From: UBA8941 sp963780545
GTDB lineage: Archaea > Thermoproteota > Bathyarchaeia > TCS64
Direction of reading: 5' to 3'
NCBI GenBank assembly: GCA_963780545.1
Contig: CAWACK010000017.1
Coordinates: 1-64,000 of the forward strand
DNA: 64,000 nucleotides
Position numbers and translations under genes: made by a program. The notes under the pieces were generated by a model. The model saw nothing but the letters and a program-made list of their open reading frames with translations. It was not told the DNA's origin and did no database searches. Below, one piece after another: positions 35,191 through 44,056 of this stretch. Position 1 is the first letter of the stretch. The number at the start of each line of letters is the position of its first letter.

Positions 35191-37005
35191 ATGGGTTTCT
35201 CTGAGTATTACGGTCGGCATATAGACCAAGCTGAGTGGAACCGAAGCCTCAAGATCCCAAGAATGATTGCTCTAATTTTTCTAACGATCCTAATTATTCA
35301 AGTCGTTGCGATAACAAGGGCTGATACATACAACTTTCACGGAGTTATCGTGGATGAGGAGGGTAACCCACTATCAAACGTAGAAATCCAGGTCTATGAT
35401 ATGCTTAAGGTATCAAGCCAGAATAATCAGAACGGTTACTACGTCACGACTGCGTCAACCCAAAGTGATGGCTCCTATAAGATTTCACTCTATTCTGGCA
35501 CTTTCAAACTAGTATACATCAAAGACGGCTACGTGAAGCAGACGAAGATACTAGGATTCACGACGGTGCAAGACGTCGACCTTGGAGCTATAACACTCAT
35601 ACGAAGCGTCTCCATCACGCTAACCACAACGGAGAGGACAGTTCCTCCCGGCACTATCCTTAACGTCCCATTAACAATCGTTAACGTCGGCGACCAGGAT
35701 GAATCCGTCCAACTGCAGACATTCAACAAAGCAAACTGGACTACAACAATCCTAGATAGTATAGGTGAGGTAGATGCAGTAACTGTGAATCCCGGGGCAT
35801 CTGCTCAGTTGAATCTGAGAGTAATCGTCCCCGTAAACGCTACTGGAAATACGGTTGTCAATATAACCGCAGTTGGCAGTGCAACGGCTGAAGCAGCCCT
35901 GAAAATCAATGTTAGTGGTGGTATCTCGCACTTTGTTACTTGTCAGTTTCCATCGAGAGAGACTTCGCCTGGAGCAGAAGTTAACTTCGAGGTAGTTGTC
36001 AGCAACCCATATCCCTATCCGGCCGATGCGGTGTTCACGTTGACGGGGGTCTCAGCCGACTGGGCTCCCGTGATTCTAAACGGTGCGATGGCCCAGATTC
36101 AGTCCACGAGTATACCAGCCGGTGGGTCAAGCGAGATTACGGTGAGTGTCGATGTCCCGCAAACAATAAAGGAAAATACGACAGCTTCCCTTGAGCTTCA
36201 GACTAGCCTTGGGGGACTAGTTGATTATACTCCGCTCAGCCTCGTTGTTCAACATCAGATGTTAGCACTAGGGTTTAAAACGGGTTACGTAACTCAATCC
36301 GTTGAACTCGGTAATCAGGCTTCTTTTCCGATCACGCTCGAAAACCCAGGGGAGACGGATGAGCTGTTGACCCTTTCGATGGCTAATCTACCAGCTAAGT
36401 GGACTGGAAACTTCATAACAGAAACAGGTGGATCAGTTCAGTCAATACTTATAGATGCACGCTCAAGCGTGAACCTTTCCGTAGTATTCAAACCCGACGT
36501 CGATGCGACACCATCGATCTACCATATCCAGATTAAAGGAGTCTCAACCAATCTGAATGGAACACTAAACCTTGAAGTAGATCTCGTCGGAAACACCGCC
36601 ATGAAATTAGACGTTGCTAACCTCTACAGCCAAATAAACGTGGGGGAGACTCAGGATATCCAAATTACTCTTGAGAATACGGGATATACCGTCATCTCCT
36701 ATCCCACACTCCTCATAGACCCCTCCGTCAACACATTATTAGTCCAGTACTCTCCAATCGACGTGATCCAGATCGCGCCGGGTCAGTCACAGGTATTTAC
36801 ACTTTCGGTAACGCCACAGGAGGGAACTGCCCAAGGTGATTACATAGTTGAAGTGAGAGGGTCTAGCCCCGAGATTCTAACGGATCCCATCGATATCAGA
36901 ATAACTGTGGCGGCTAGCAGCTCACAGACCCTAATAATTGCCGGTGTACTGGTTGTGGCGTTTGCCTCAATATTCCTCGTATATAGAAAGTTTAGAAGAA
37001 AGTGA
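35191..37005 (+). CDS. Exported COG1470-like protein with repeated NEW3/CARDB-type domains
   Basis: This protein of 604 residues has a membrane helix near residues 25-43 (MIALIFLTILIIQVVAI) followed by a carboxypeptidase-regulatory-like fold (FHGVIVDEEGNPLSNVEIQVYD). Several NEW3/COG1470-type beta domains follow (VPPGTILNVPLTIVNVGDQDE, TSPGAEVNFEVVVSNP, VELGNQASFPITLENPGE, INVGETQDIQITLENTG). A C-terminal helix (TLIIAGVLVVAFASIFLVY) and RKFRRK complete it. The bulk lies outside the cell. It lies downstream of the ABC genes and is likely their partner. A TATA-like AAATAATA at about 35163-35170 sits 24 bases before the ATG. Confidence 0.8.
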   Translation: MGFSEYYGRHIDQAEWNRSLKIPRMIALIFLTILIIQVVAITRADTYNFHGVIVDEEGNPLSNVEIQVYDMLKVSSQNNQNGYYVTTASTQSDGSYKISLYSGTFKLVYIKDGYVKQTKILGFTTVQDVDLGAITLIRSVSITLTTTERTVPPGTILNVPLTIVNVGDQDESVQLQTFNKANWTTTILDSIGEVDAVTVNPGASAQLNLRVIVPVNATGNTVVNITAVGSATAEAALKINVSGGISHFVTCQFPSRETSPGAEVNFEVVVSNPYPYPADAVFTLTGVSADWAPVILNGAMAQIQSTSIPAGGSSEITVSVDVPQTIKENTTASLELQTSLGGLVDYTPLSLVVQHQMLALGFKTGYVTQSVELGNQASFPITLENPGETDELLTLSMANLPAKWTGNFITETGGSVQSILIDARSSVNLSVVFKPDVDATPSIYHIQIKGVSTNLNGTLNLEVDLVGNTAMKLDVANLYSQINVGETQDIQITLENTGYTVISYPTLLIDPSVNTLLVQYSPIDVIQIAPGQSQVFTLSVTPQEGTAQGDYIVEVRGSSPEILTDPIDIRITVAASSSQTLIIAGVLVVAFASIFLVYRKFRRK

Positions 37006-37065
37006 TTACACGCTCCTTATCTAAACCTTTTAACGGATTACCGTATACACTATCCCGTGGTTTTG

Positions 37066-37593
37066 ATGGATAGAGAAAAGATTGACACGTTCAAGTATGT
37101 CCGCGAGATGAATGAGCTTCTAAAAGGTAATGGACTATTCCTCGTAACAGGCGCGCACACACCCAATGTGATGACCATCGGTTGGGGCTTCCTCGGCACA
37201 ATGTGGTCAAGACCAGTATTTGTTGTCGCCGTACGTCACAGTAGGCATACACACAAACTGATTGAGGAGGCGAAGAGCTGGACGATCTGCTTCCCAGCGA
37301 AGGGAATGGAGGCTGCGCTAGATTTCTGCGGAACAAAATCGGGCAGAGATGTGGCTAAGTTCAAAGAGATGAAGTTCACAGCGAAGAAAGGAATCAACGT
37401 GGATGCACCCTACATCGAGGAGTGCCCCATCCACATCGAGTGCACAACCATCTTCAAGACGGAAATGAATCCGGGGCAGCTGGAAGCCAGCATAGAGAAG
37501 GAGATGTACAAGACTAAGGACTACCACACAATCTACCTCGGAGAGGTACACGGCGTCTATGCTGTAAAGGATGCTGGCAAGAAGCTTCCATAG
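37066..37593 (+). CDS. Flavin reductase-like (flavoredoxin) protein
   Basis: This 175-residue FMN-binding split-barrel protein has FLVTGAHTPNVMTIGWGFLGTMWSRPVFVVAVRHSRHTHKLIE, the FMN-binding segment of flavoredoxin-like proteins, followed by KSWTICFPAKGM. It likely reduces or passes electrons through FMN. ATG 37066 is preferred over GTG 37057. A flavodoxin follows 9 bases downstream, so the two may act as an electron couple. Confidence 0.88.
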   Translation: MDREKIDTFKYVREMNELLKGNGLFLVTGAHTPNVMTIGWGFLGTMWSRPVFVVAVRHSRHTHKLIEEAKSWTICFPAKGMEAALDFCGTKSGRDVAKFKEMKFTAKKGINVDAPYIEECPIHIECTTIFKTEMNPGQLEASIEKEMYKTKDYHTIYLGEVHGVYAVKDAGKKLP

Positions 37594-37602
37594 GCGCTAA
37601 CC

Positions 37603-38076
37603 ATGAAGGTACTCATAGTATTCGACTCTAGCACAGGAAACACCGAAAAAATGGCGCACGCAGTAGAGGAAGGCGTAAAAAAGGCGGGCATAGACCCCGT
37701 CATAAAGCACGTCGACGAGACATCCGTCGACGAGATCCCGCAGTATCAGGGCCTTATCCTTGGCTCCCCCGTATACTACGGGCTCCCAAGCGGCAAGATC
37801 AAGGCGTTAATCGATGAATCCGTAAAGTACCACGGAAAACTCGAAGGAATGGTAGGAGGCGCATTCGCAAGCGCTGGCGGCAGCCACACTGGGGCGGAGA
37901 CAACGATAATTGCCATCAATGAGATGCTCCTAGTCCACGGTATGGTCATACAGGGATCCTCTGCGGGAAGCCACTATGGCGTTGCTTCGGTCGGCTCTCC
38001 AAACGACGCGGCCATAGAAGCCTGCATGAAGCTTGGCGAACGCGTCGGAAAGCTTGTGAAGAAACTGAATAAGTAG
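37603..38076 (+). CDS. Flavodoxin/WrbA-like protein
   Basis: This 157-residue protein carries the FMN phosphate loop VFDSSTGNTEKMAHAVEEGV at its N-terminus, then LGSPVYYGLPSGKIKALID and GGAFASAGGSHTGAETT. The pattern matches NAD(P)H:quinone-type flavodoxins of the WrbA group. The gene follows the flavin reductase with 9 bases between. Confidence 0.88.
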   Translation: MKVLIVFDSSTGNTEKMAHAVEEGVKKAGIDPVIKHVDETSVDEIPQYQGLILGSPVYYGLPSGKIKALIDESVKYHGKLEGMVGGAFASAGGSHTGAETTIIAINEMLLVHGMVIQGSSAGSHYGVASVGSPNDAAIEACMKLGERVGKLVKKLNK

Positions 38077-38096
38077 GGAATCATTTCTCAACGGAG

Positions 38097-38645
38097 TCAA
38101 GTCTTCATCTTCGCGAGTCTGTGGCCAGCCCACTCAAGCATCTCGAGTTTATGCTCTCGGGAGACCTGAGTTACCGTGACTAGGTCGAATACTGTGAAGC
38201 CGACTCGTTTGATATAATCCTCGAGGTGTAAAAGGGCTTTAACACAGCCATTTCCAGTTCCGCCGGCGGATGCGATTCCGACCGCGAGTTTCCCGTTGAG
38301 GCTCCTGAACTCTCCCTTTACCTCACAGCGACGTAGCCGGTCTAGGAAGATTTTCGCCGACTCACTGAGGTCTCCCCAGTAAACAGGTGTGGCGAAGACT
38401 GTCGCGTCCGCCTCATGTATCTTGTCACGAATTAGCTGGAACTCGTCGTCGAGAACACATGTTCCCTCCCTTCGGCACTGACCCCAGCCTCCCTCGCAGG
38501 CGACACAGGGATTCATTGTGATCTGGTTCAGGTGGATGAGTTCGATCTCAGCACCCTCCGCCTCGGCGCCCTTCAGTATCGCCTTCGCCGTCTTTGCGGT
38601 GAGGCCATCCTCGTTTGGACTGGATTGAATTGCCAGAATTTTCAT
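38097..38645 (-). CDS. NADPH-dependent FMN reductase with cysteine cluster (iron-sulfur flavoprotein type)
   Basis: This 182-residue protein begins MKILAIQSSPNEDGLTAKTA, an FMN phosphate loop, then holds a C-x2-C-x6-C-x5-C set (CVACEGGWGQCRREGTC, near residues 47-63) followed by FATPVYWGDLSESAKIFLDR. Cluster-plus-FMN proteins of this type (Isf family) transfer electrons from ferredoxin in archaea. The ATG at 38645 is preferred to a GTG 12 bases upstream because of a TTTAAAG promoter-like element about 33 bases before it. It is convergent with the flavodoxin and divergent from the MarR gene. Confidence 0.85.
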   Translation of the reverse strand: MKILAIQSSPNEDGLTAKTAKAILKGAEAEGAEIELIHLNQITMNPCVACEGGWGQCRREGTCVLDDEFQLIRDKIHEADATVFATPVYWGDLSESAKIFLDRLRRCEVKGEFRSLNGKLAVGIASAGGTGNGCVKALLHLEDYIKRVGFTVFDLVTVTQVSREHKLEMLEWAGHRLAKMKT

Positions 38646-38713
38646 ATCGTCACTCACGGTTTTGTTGAATCTGCTTCGAAGGCTTTAAAGCTCACCATGT
38701 GTTGGGAAAGGTA

Positions 38714-38724
38714 CGTTTATATAA
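38714..38724 (+). promoter_or_regulatory. TATA box of the MarR gene
   Basis: GTTTATATAAT lies about 44 bases before the ATG at 38763. Confidence 0.5.
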
Positions 38725-38734
38725 TGGTTCTGAA

Positions 38735-38757
38735 GGTGAACTGTTTATTCGGTGAAC
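38735..38757 (+). repeat. GGTGAAC direct repeat, operator candidate of MarR
   Basis: GGTGAAC occurs twice, at 38735-38741 and 38751-38757, with a 16-base period, downstream of the TATA box and across the expected transcription start. A MarR dimer acting on its own promoter commonly binds such a place, though usually as an inverted repeat. Confidence 0.35.
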
Positions 38758-38762
38758 AAAAG

Positions 38763-39263
38763 ATGGGGGAGATCGTTGGGAGTGAAAGGATAGATCGTAT
38801 GCTTGACGACATATACTTGGTTATCCCCCTCTTTCATCGCACTGTTCTGAAACTAGACGGTCTGACGCATAGCTCGGCTAACTCCGAGTTTAAGGTCTTG
38901 ATGATACTTATGAGGCACGACACTGTGCCCACCTCACGAATTGGTGCTTGGTTGGGAGTCTCAAAGCCCAATATGACCGCGGTCATCGATAATCTTATCA
39001 CAGATGGCTTCGTCGAAAGGAAGCCTAACCTCAAGGATAGACGCGTGATCGACATCTCAATTACGGAAAAAGGTAAAAAGTACATGTTTGAGTGCTGGAA
39101 TGAAGTACGCGAATCTGTTAAAAAGAAGCTCTCCTCGCTGTCCGAGCAGGAGATCGACTCCCTCTATACATCACTGGAAAACATAAGGGTGATACTTATG
39201 AAATTAAACGAAATTGGAAAAGAGAACAGCATCCAATCGATGGGTGCACCTTGGGAGACCTAG
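38763..39263 (+). CDS. MarR-family transcriptional regulator
   Basis: This 166-residue winged-helix protein has the MarR core (VPTSRIGAWLGVSKPNMTAVIDNLITDGFVERKPNLKDRRVIDISITEKG) with flanking dimer helices. The start is the ATG at 38763; the upstream frame is excluded by the TATA box. It overlaps the first ABC exporter gene and probably regulates that drug-type efflux pair, as is common for MarR proteins. Confidence 0.88.
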   Translation: MGEIVGSERIDRMLDDIYLVIPLFHRTVLKLDGLTHSSANSEFKVLMILMRHDTVPTSRIGAWLGVSKPNMTAVIDNLITDGFVERKPNLKDRRVIDISITEKGKKYMFECWNEVRESVKKKLSSLSEQEIDSLYTSLENIRVILMKLNEIGKENSIQSMGAPWET

Positions 39264-41008
39264 ATTTGGCTAACCCTCTCCTCCGAATCCTGGGCTATAT
39301 TAGGCCATATACGCGCATCGCCATCTATGCAGTACTACTTTTACTTGGCTCCATCGCGGCGGATTTGACAATACCAACCTTGATTCAGCGCATAATAGAT
39401 GAGGGGATAACCCCAAAAAATCTAACCGTGATAGCTACCTTAGCCGGCGCTATGATTGTGGTAGCCGGCTTCGAGGCTTTGGCGACGATAGGTAATACGT
39501 TTCTCGCCGTCAGGGTGGCGCAGAGTTTCGCCGCCGACGTTAGAAGCGCGGCATTCCACAAGATACAGAAGTACAGCTTCGGCAACCTCGACAAGTTTCA
39601 GACAGGGCAGCTCATAGTCCGCCTCACTAGCGACGTCAACTCCGTCCAGATGATGGTGATGTTGGGGCTGAGGATGTTCATCCGTGCCCCGATAATGATC
39701 GTGGGTAGCATAATCATTATGTATTTAATCAACGCGGAGCTCGCAAAAATCGTTCTTCTGCTACTTCCCTTCACCCTCCTCCTTGCAGGCGTCTTCGTCT
39801 GGAAGGCCCAGCCAATGTTCCTCGAGGTCCAGAGGAGGCTCGACAAGCTCAACACGGTGCTGCAGGAGAACCTCGCAGGCGTCAGGGTCGTGAAGGCCTT
39901 CGTTAGACAGGATCACGAGGCTCAGAGATTTGAGGATGCTAACGTCGACTTAACCAAGCAGTCAACCAGCGTGCTCACAATATTCGCTATCCTATTCCCT
40001 TCGATGCAGATAATCATCAACTTCGCCCTCCTCGCCGTTGTCTGGTACGGGGGACTCGAGGTCATTGGGGGGGTGTTCAGCGTAGGCGATGTCCTAGCGT
40101 TCGCCAACTACCTCCTAACAGCCATAATGCCACTGCTCTTCCTCGCGATGATGGCGAGCCAGTTATCGGCTGCTGTAGCCTCTGCAAAGCGCATCTATGA
40201 GATTATCGACTCAGAGCCTCTGGTGCAGAATAAGCCCGAAGCTAAGCAACTAAACGATGTGAAGGGCAAGGTCGCATTCGAGGATGTCTCATTCAGCTAC
40301 TCGAGTGATCTTAGTGAGCCGGTTCTCCAGAACATCAACCTTGTTGCGGAGCCGGGGCAGACTATAGCCCTCCTCGGCGCTACGGGCTCCGGAAAATCAA
40401 CAATAATCGACCTCATACCCAGGTTCTACGACGTGACAAAAGGTAGACTCACCGTGGACGGAGTCGATGTAAGAGACGTTACCCTAGAATCCCTCCGATC
40501 AAATATAGGAGTAGCACTTCAGGAGGCAATTCTCTTCAGCGGAAGCATCCGAGACAACATACGATACGGTAAGCCGGAGGCCTCCGAGGAGGAGGTTGTC
40601 GCTGCCGCAAAGGCAGCGCAGGCTCATGAGTTCATCATGAGCTTCCCCCAGGGATACGACACCGATGTCGGAGAGAGAGGTACAGGTCTCTCCGGGGGTC
40701 AGAAACAGAGGATAAGCATAGCGAGGGCCCTTCTCGTCCAGCCTAAAATACTGATCCTCGACGACAGCACCAGCTCCGTAGACGTGGAGACTGAGGCGAA
40801 GATACAGGAACAGCTCGACAAGATCATGGAGAACAGGACGAGTTTCATCATCGCGCAAAGGATCAGTACGGTTCTCAAGGCCGACAAGATAGTAGTCCTC
40901 GACAAAGGCCGCGTGGTCGCCGAAGGGATCCATGATGTGCTGATGAGGACGAGCCCGATCTATAGGGAGATCTACGACTCCCAGCTAGGTGGAGGAATTA
41001 GGCTATGA
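39251..41008 (+). CDS. ABC exporter subunit A, fused permease and ATPase with degenerate site
   Basis: This protein of 585 residues has six membrane helices and a C-terminal ATPase. Walker A is GATGSGKST, the signature LSGGQKQR, and Walker B reads ILILDDSTSSVD with Asp at the catalytic Glu position. The H-loop is IIAQRIST with Gln in place of His. This pattern marks the non-hydrolysing ATP site of a heterodimeric exporter. It starts with TTG 39251 (overlapping the MarR stop) or TTG 39266. The next gene (41005) overlaps its stop. Confidence 0.9.
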   Translation: MGDLDLANPLLRILGYIRPYTRIAIYAVLLLLGSIAADLTIPTLIQRIIDEGITPKNLTVIATLAGAMIVVAGFEALATIGNTFLAVRVAQSFAADVRSAAFHKIQKYSFGNLDKFQTGQLIVRLTSDVNSVQMMVMLGLRMFIRAPIMIVGSIIIMYLINAELAKIVLLLLPFTLLLAGVFVWKAQPMFLEVQRRLDKLNTVLQENLAGVRVVKAFVRQDHEAQRFEDANVDLTKQSTSVLTIFAILFPSMQIIINFALLAVVWYGGLEVIGGVFSVGDVLAFANYLLTAIMPLLFLAMMASQLSAAVASAKRIYEIIDSEPLVQNKPEAKQLNDVKGKVAFEDVSFSYSSDLSEPVLQNINLVAEPGQTIALLGATGSGKSTIIDLIPRFYDVTKGRLTVDGVDVRDVTLESLRSNIGVALQEAILFSGSIRDNIRYGKPEASEEEVVAAAKAAQAHEFIMSFPQGYDTDVGERGTGLSGGQKQRISIARALLVQPKILILDDSTSSVDVETEAKIQEQLDKIMENRTSFIIAQRISTVLKADKIVVLDKGRVVAEGIHDVLMRTSPIYREIYDSQLGGGIRL

Positions 41009-42850
41009 GCAGCCAACCTCAATCCGGTCGACCAGTTGCAGGTCCCAGGGGGGGTCCCGGAGCTGGCTTCGCCATGGGTGTATCAAGGGCTAAAAATCCA
41101 GGAGTAACTCTCGCACGGCTAGCCCGCTACCTTTTAGCTTACAAGTTACAGCTCGCGTTGATTGGGGCATTCGTTATTCTCGGTACGGTCACATCACTTC
41201 TAGGCCCATATTACGTTGGTGTCGCCATAGATCAGTACATCCAGACCCGCGACGTGCTAGGGCTCTACAGCATAGCAATTACATTGCTTATCATATTCGT
41301 TGTCGGCTATGCATCGAACTCGATTCAGGCAATACTAATGGCGAGGATTTCCCAGAAAGTTCTTAAACAGTTAAGGAAGGAGCTCTTCGAGCACCTACAG
41401 ACTCTCAGCCTCAGTTTCTTCGACAAGCGCACACAGGGGGAGCTTATGAGCAGACTAACAAACGATATAGACGCTATCAATCAAGCCCTAAGTCAGAGCC
41501 TCACTCAGTTGATTTCGAGCTTCCTCGCAATCATCGGGATATTGATAGCCATGTTCATCCTAAACGCATACCTGGCGCTTGGAAGTCTGCTTGTATTCCC
41601 AGTGATGATATTCGTCACTATCTTCATCGGTGGAAAAACACTCGCCGGGTTCAGGGGTCTCCAGCGAGACCTTGGAAAACTGAACAGTACCATGGAGGAG
41701 ACCATCAGTGGTGAACGGGTAGTATTAGCCTTCAGTAGGCAGGACCGCGTCTTAAAGGACTTCGACGAGGTGAATGAGTCAGTCAGGAAGATAGCAACTC
41801 AGGCCAATAGCTACGCGTTCGTAATTATGCCCATCATGAATATTATGGGCACCGTTGCGATAGCGGTTGTCGCCGGGCTAGGAGGCTGGATGGCCTTACA
41901 GGGAATGGTCACAATCGGTGTTATAACAACCTTCATTTTCTACGCACGCAATTTTTCACAGCCTCTCCAGCAGTTGGGAAACCTTTACAACACGGTCCAG
42001 TCTGCTCTCGCCGGAGCTGAACGAATCTTTGAGACCATCGATGAGAAGCCCGAAATAAACGATAAGCCAGACGCGAAACCACTCGCAGAGATAAAGGGAG
42101 ATATCGTCTTCGATAAAGTCGACTTTAGCTACGATGGTAAGACACCTATTCTCAAGAACATGAGCTTCCACGCAATGCCTGGACAACTTATGGCCCTAGT
42201 CGGGCCGACGGGAGCCGGAAAGACGACGATGGTCAACGTCCTCAGCAGGTTCTATGATATTCAGAGCAGGCTCCATCAGGATAGACGGAGTTGACATTAG
42301 AGACGTGACAAGGGACAGCCTCAGGAAGCAGCTAGGGACAGTACTTCAAGACAACTTCCTATTCGCTGACACAGTGTTGGAGAATATACGCTACGGTAAC
42401 CTCGAGGCGACAGACGAAGATTGCATCGCCGCGGCGAAGCTGGCGAACGCGGATCAATTCATCACACGTCTCCCCGAGGGATATCAGACCATGCTCACAG
42501 AGCGTGGCAGTAACCTCAGCCAAGGTCAGCGCCAACTCCTCGCCATAGCCCGCGCCATAATAGCAGACCCGAAGATCCTGATCCTCGACGAGGCTACGAG
42601 CAACGTGGATACAAGGACCGAGATAAGGATACAGGAGGCACTCCTCAGGCTTATGGAAGGCAGGACGAGCTTCGTCATCGCTCACCGCCTAAGCACGATT
42701 AGAAAGGCTGACCAGGTCCTCGTAATAAACAACGGTGAAATAGTTGAGAGAGGAACCCATGACTCCCTGCTCACGGCTAGAGGATTCTACTATAACCTCT
42801 ATGTGAGCCAGTTCAAGGGAACACAGATCGGAGTGGAGGAAGTCACTTGA
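41005..42850 (+). CDS. ABC exporter subunit B, frame interrupted near 42268
   Basis: The frame from 41005 reaches Walker A GPTGAGKTT and LSRFYDIQS, then is lost; the next frame continues GSIRIDGVDIRDVTRDSLRKQ to 42850. Dropping one A at about 42268 (AGCAGG) restores YDIQSGSIRIDGVDI. Walker B is ILILDEATSNVD and the H-loop IAHRLST, so this is the catalytically complete half that pairs with subunit A. The N-terminus is Gly/Pro-rich (GRPVAGPRGGPGAG). Stop and start overlap with subunit A (ATGA). Confidence 0.88.
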
Positions 42851-43936
42851 TCAGGGTATTATCTCGCATCCGTTGTTGATCTCGGGATAGTCGAGTGCTC
42901 CTGGTGCGAGGACGCCATTCCTCATCAGTCTCTTGGTTGATTCAACTATTTGCCCTAGTTCATTTACCATGCGACGCGTTGAGTTACACACTCTATCAAA
43001 CCAGTTAATGCCCCAGAACATTGTCTTGTTGGCGAAGAGACAGCGGCCACCGCAGACCCATTTATCCGGACATATACTGCATGGCTCGCTTACAGGCAGA
43101 ATATCTCTGAGGGAGGCAGGTACGCTGTTCCTTATGTCTCCAACGGGAGAATAGGATAACTCAGGCGCTATCGGGCAGACGTCGATGCGACCATTAGTCA
43201 ATATAGCGAAGCTATCCCTCCCTGATCCGCACCAAATGTGACTAAGAGGTTTTCCTGTGATGAGAGTGCGTAGAATGGGGATGAATGGGACGATGCCAAG
43301 CACCTTTCCATGATGCAAGGCTTTATCGAAGTCGGCTACAAGTCGGATAATACCCTCGTCGTAATGGTCGAGCCAGCTTTCAATCTCTTGCTCATTCCTG
43401 ATCGCGCGCCAAAAGACATCGAGCTGCCAGTGAATGTGGGAAAATCGTGGCTCCTTCAGAGTGAGTAAGTGGGTGACATCGCGGTGGATGTCTCCCCTCC
43501 TGCTGAATGCCATCCTCGCGACTAGATCTCCAGTGTAACCCCTGTCGCGGATCAAAATGCAGTTCCTCAAGACGGTTTCATAGACGCCCATTCTACGGTT
43601 AGCATCGGTTACCTCCATCCCACCGTCTATGCTGACAAGCACTGCTTCTAGCCGGTTGAGGTATGATGGGTCGACCTCGTCAAGGTGTGTGCCATTCGTC
43701 TGGAGTGTGAATGCTTTGGCGGGGACACGATCCATAATCTCATACATCCTGTCTTTGGCTAGGAGAGGCTCTCCCCCGTAAAAGCCAATAACCGCCTCTG
43801 GGTCGCGCGATACAAAGGAGGCTAATTCGTCCACATCGTAGGTAATGTCCAGTGGTATCCCGTCAACATGCCGAGTACCCCCGCAATATCCGCAGCTGAG
43901 GTTGCACCGCTCCGTGAGGACGACGTGGTACTGCAA
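42851..43936 (-). CDS. Radical SAM/SPASM enzyme, AF0577-like putative peptide modifier
   Basis: This protein of 361 residues opens LQYHVVLTERCNLSCGYCGG, with the radical SAM motif C-x3-C-x2-C. A SPASM-type cysteine set occurs in the second half (WCGSG, IDVCPIA, PCSICPDKWVCGGRC, VCNSTRR). GFYGGEPLL and TLQTNGTHL are core radical SAM segments. From memory the match is to the AF0577 family, described as putative peptide-modifying enzymes. The start is a TTG. I find no precursor peptide gene next to it. Its stop touches the ABC exporter stop. Confidence 0.85.
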   Translation of the reverse strand: MQYHVVLTERCNLSCGYCGGTRHVDGIPLDITYDVDELASFVSRDPEAVIGFYGGEPLLAKDRMYEIMDRVPAKAFTLQTNGTHLDEVDPSYLNRLEAVLVSIDGGMEVTDANRRMGVYETVLRNCILIRDRGYTGDLVARMAFSRRGDIHRDVTHLLTLKEPRFSHIHWQLDVFWRAIRNEQEIESWLDHYDEGIIRLVADFDKALHHGKVLGIVPFIPILRTLITGKPLSHIWCGSGRDSFAILTNGRIDVCPIAPELSYSPVGDIRNSVPASLRDILPVSEPCSICPDKWVCGGRCLFANKTMFWGINWFDRVCNSTRRMVNELGQIVESTKRLMRNGVLAPGALDYPEINNGCEIIP

Positions 43937-44056
43937 GTTAAAGAAACCGCCATCCGAAGATCGATAAAAACATTATAGGAATGTGCAATCAAGGTTGCTC
44001 ATTTCACTTATTACCGATGTGTCGCCTCTTATCACAAACTTAAAGCAGGTGTCAAG

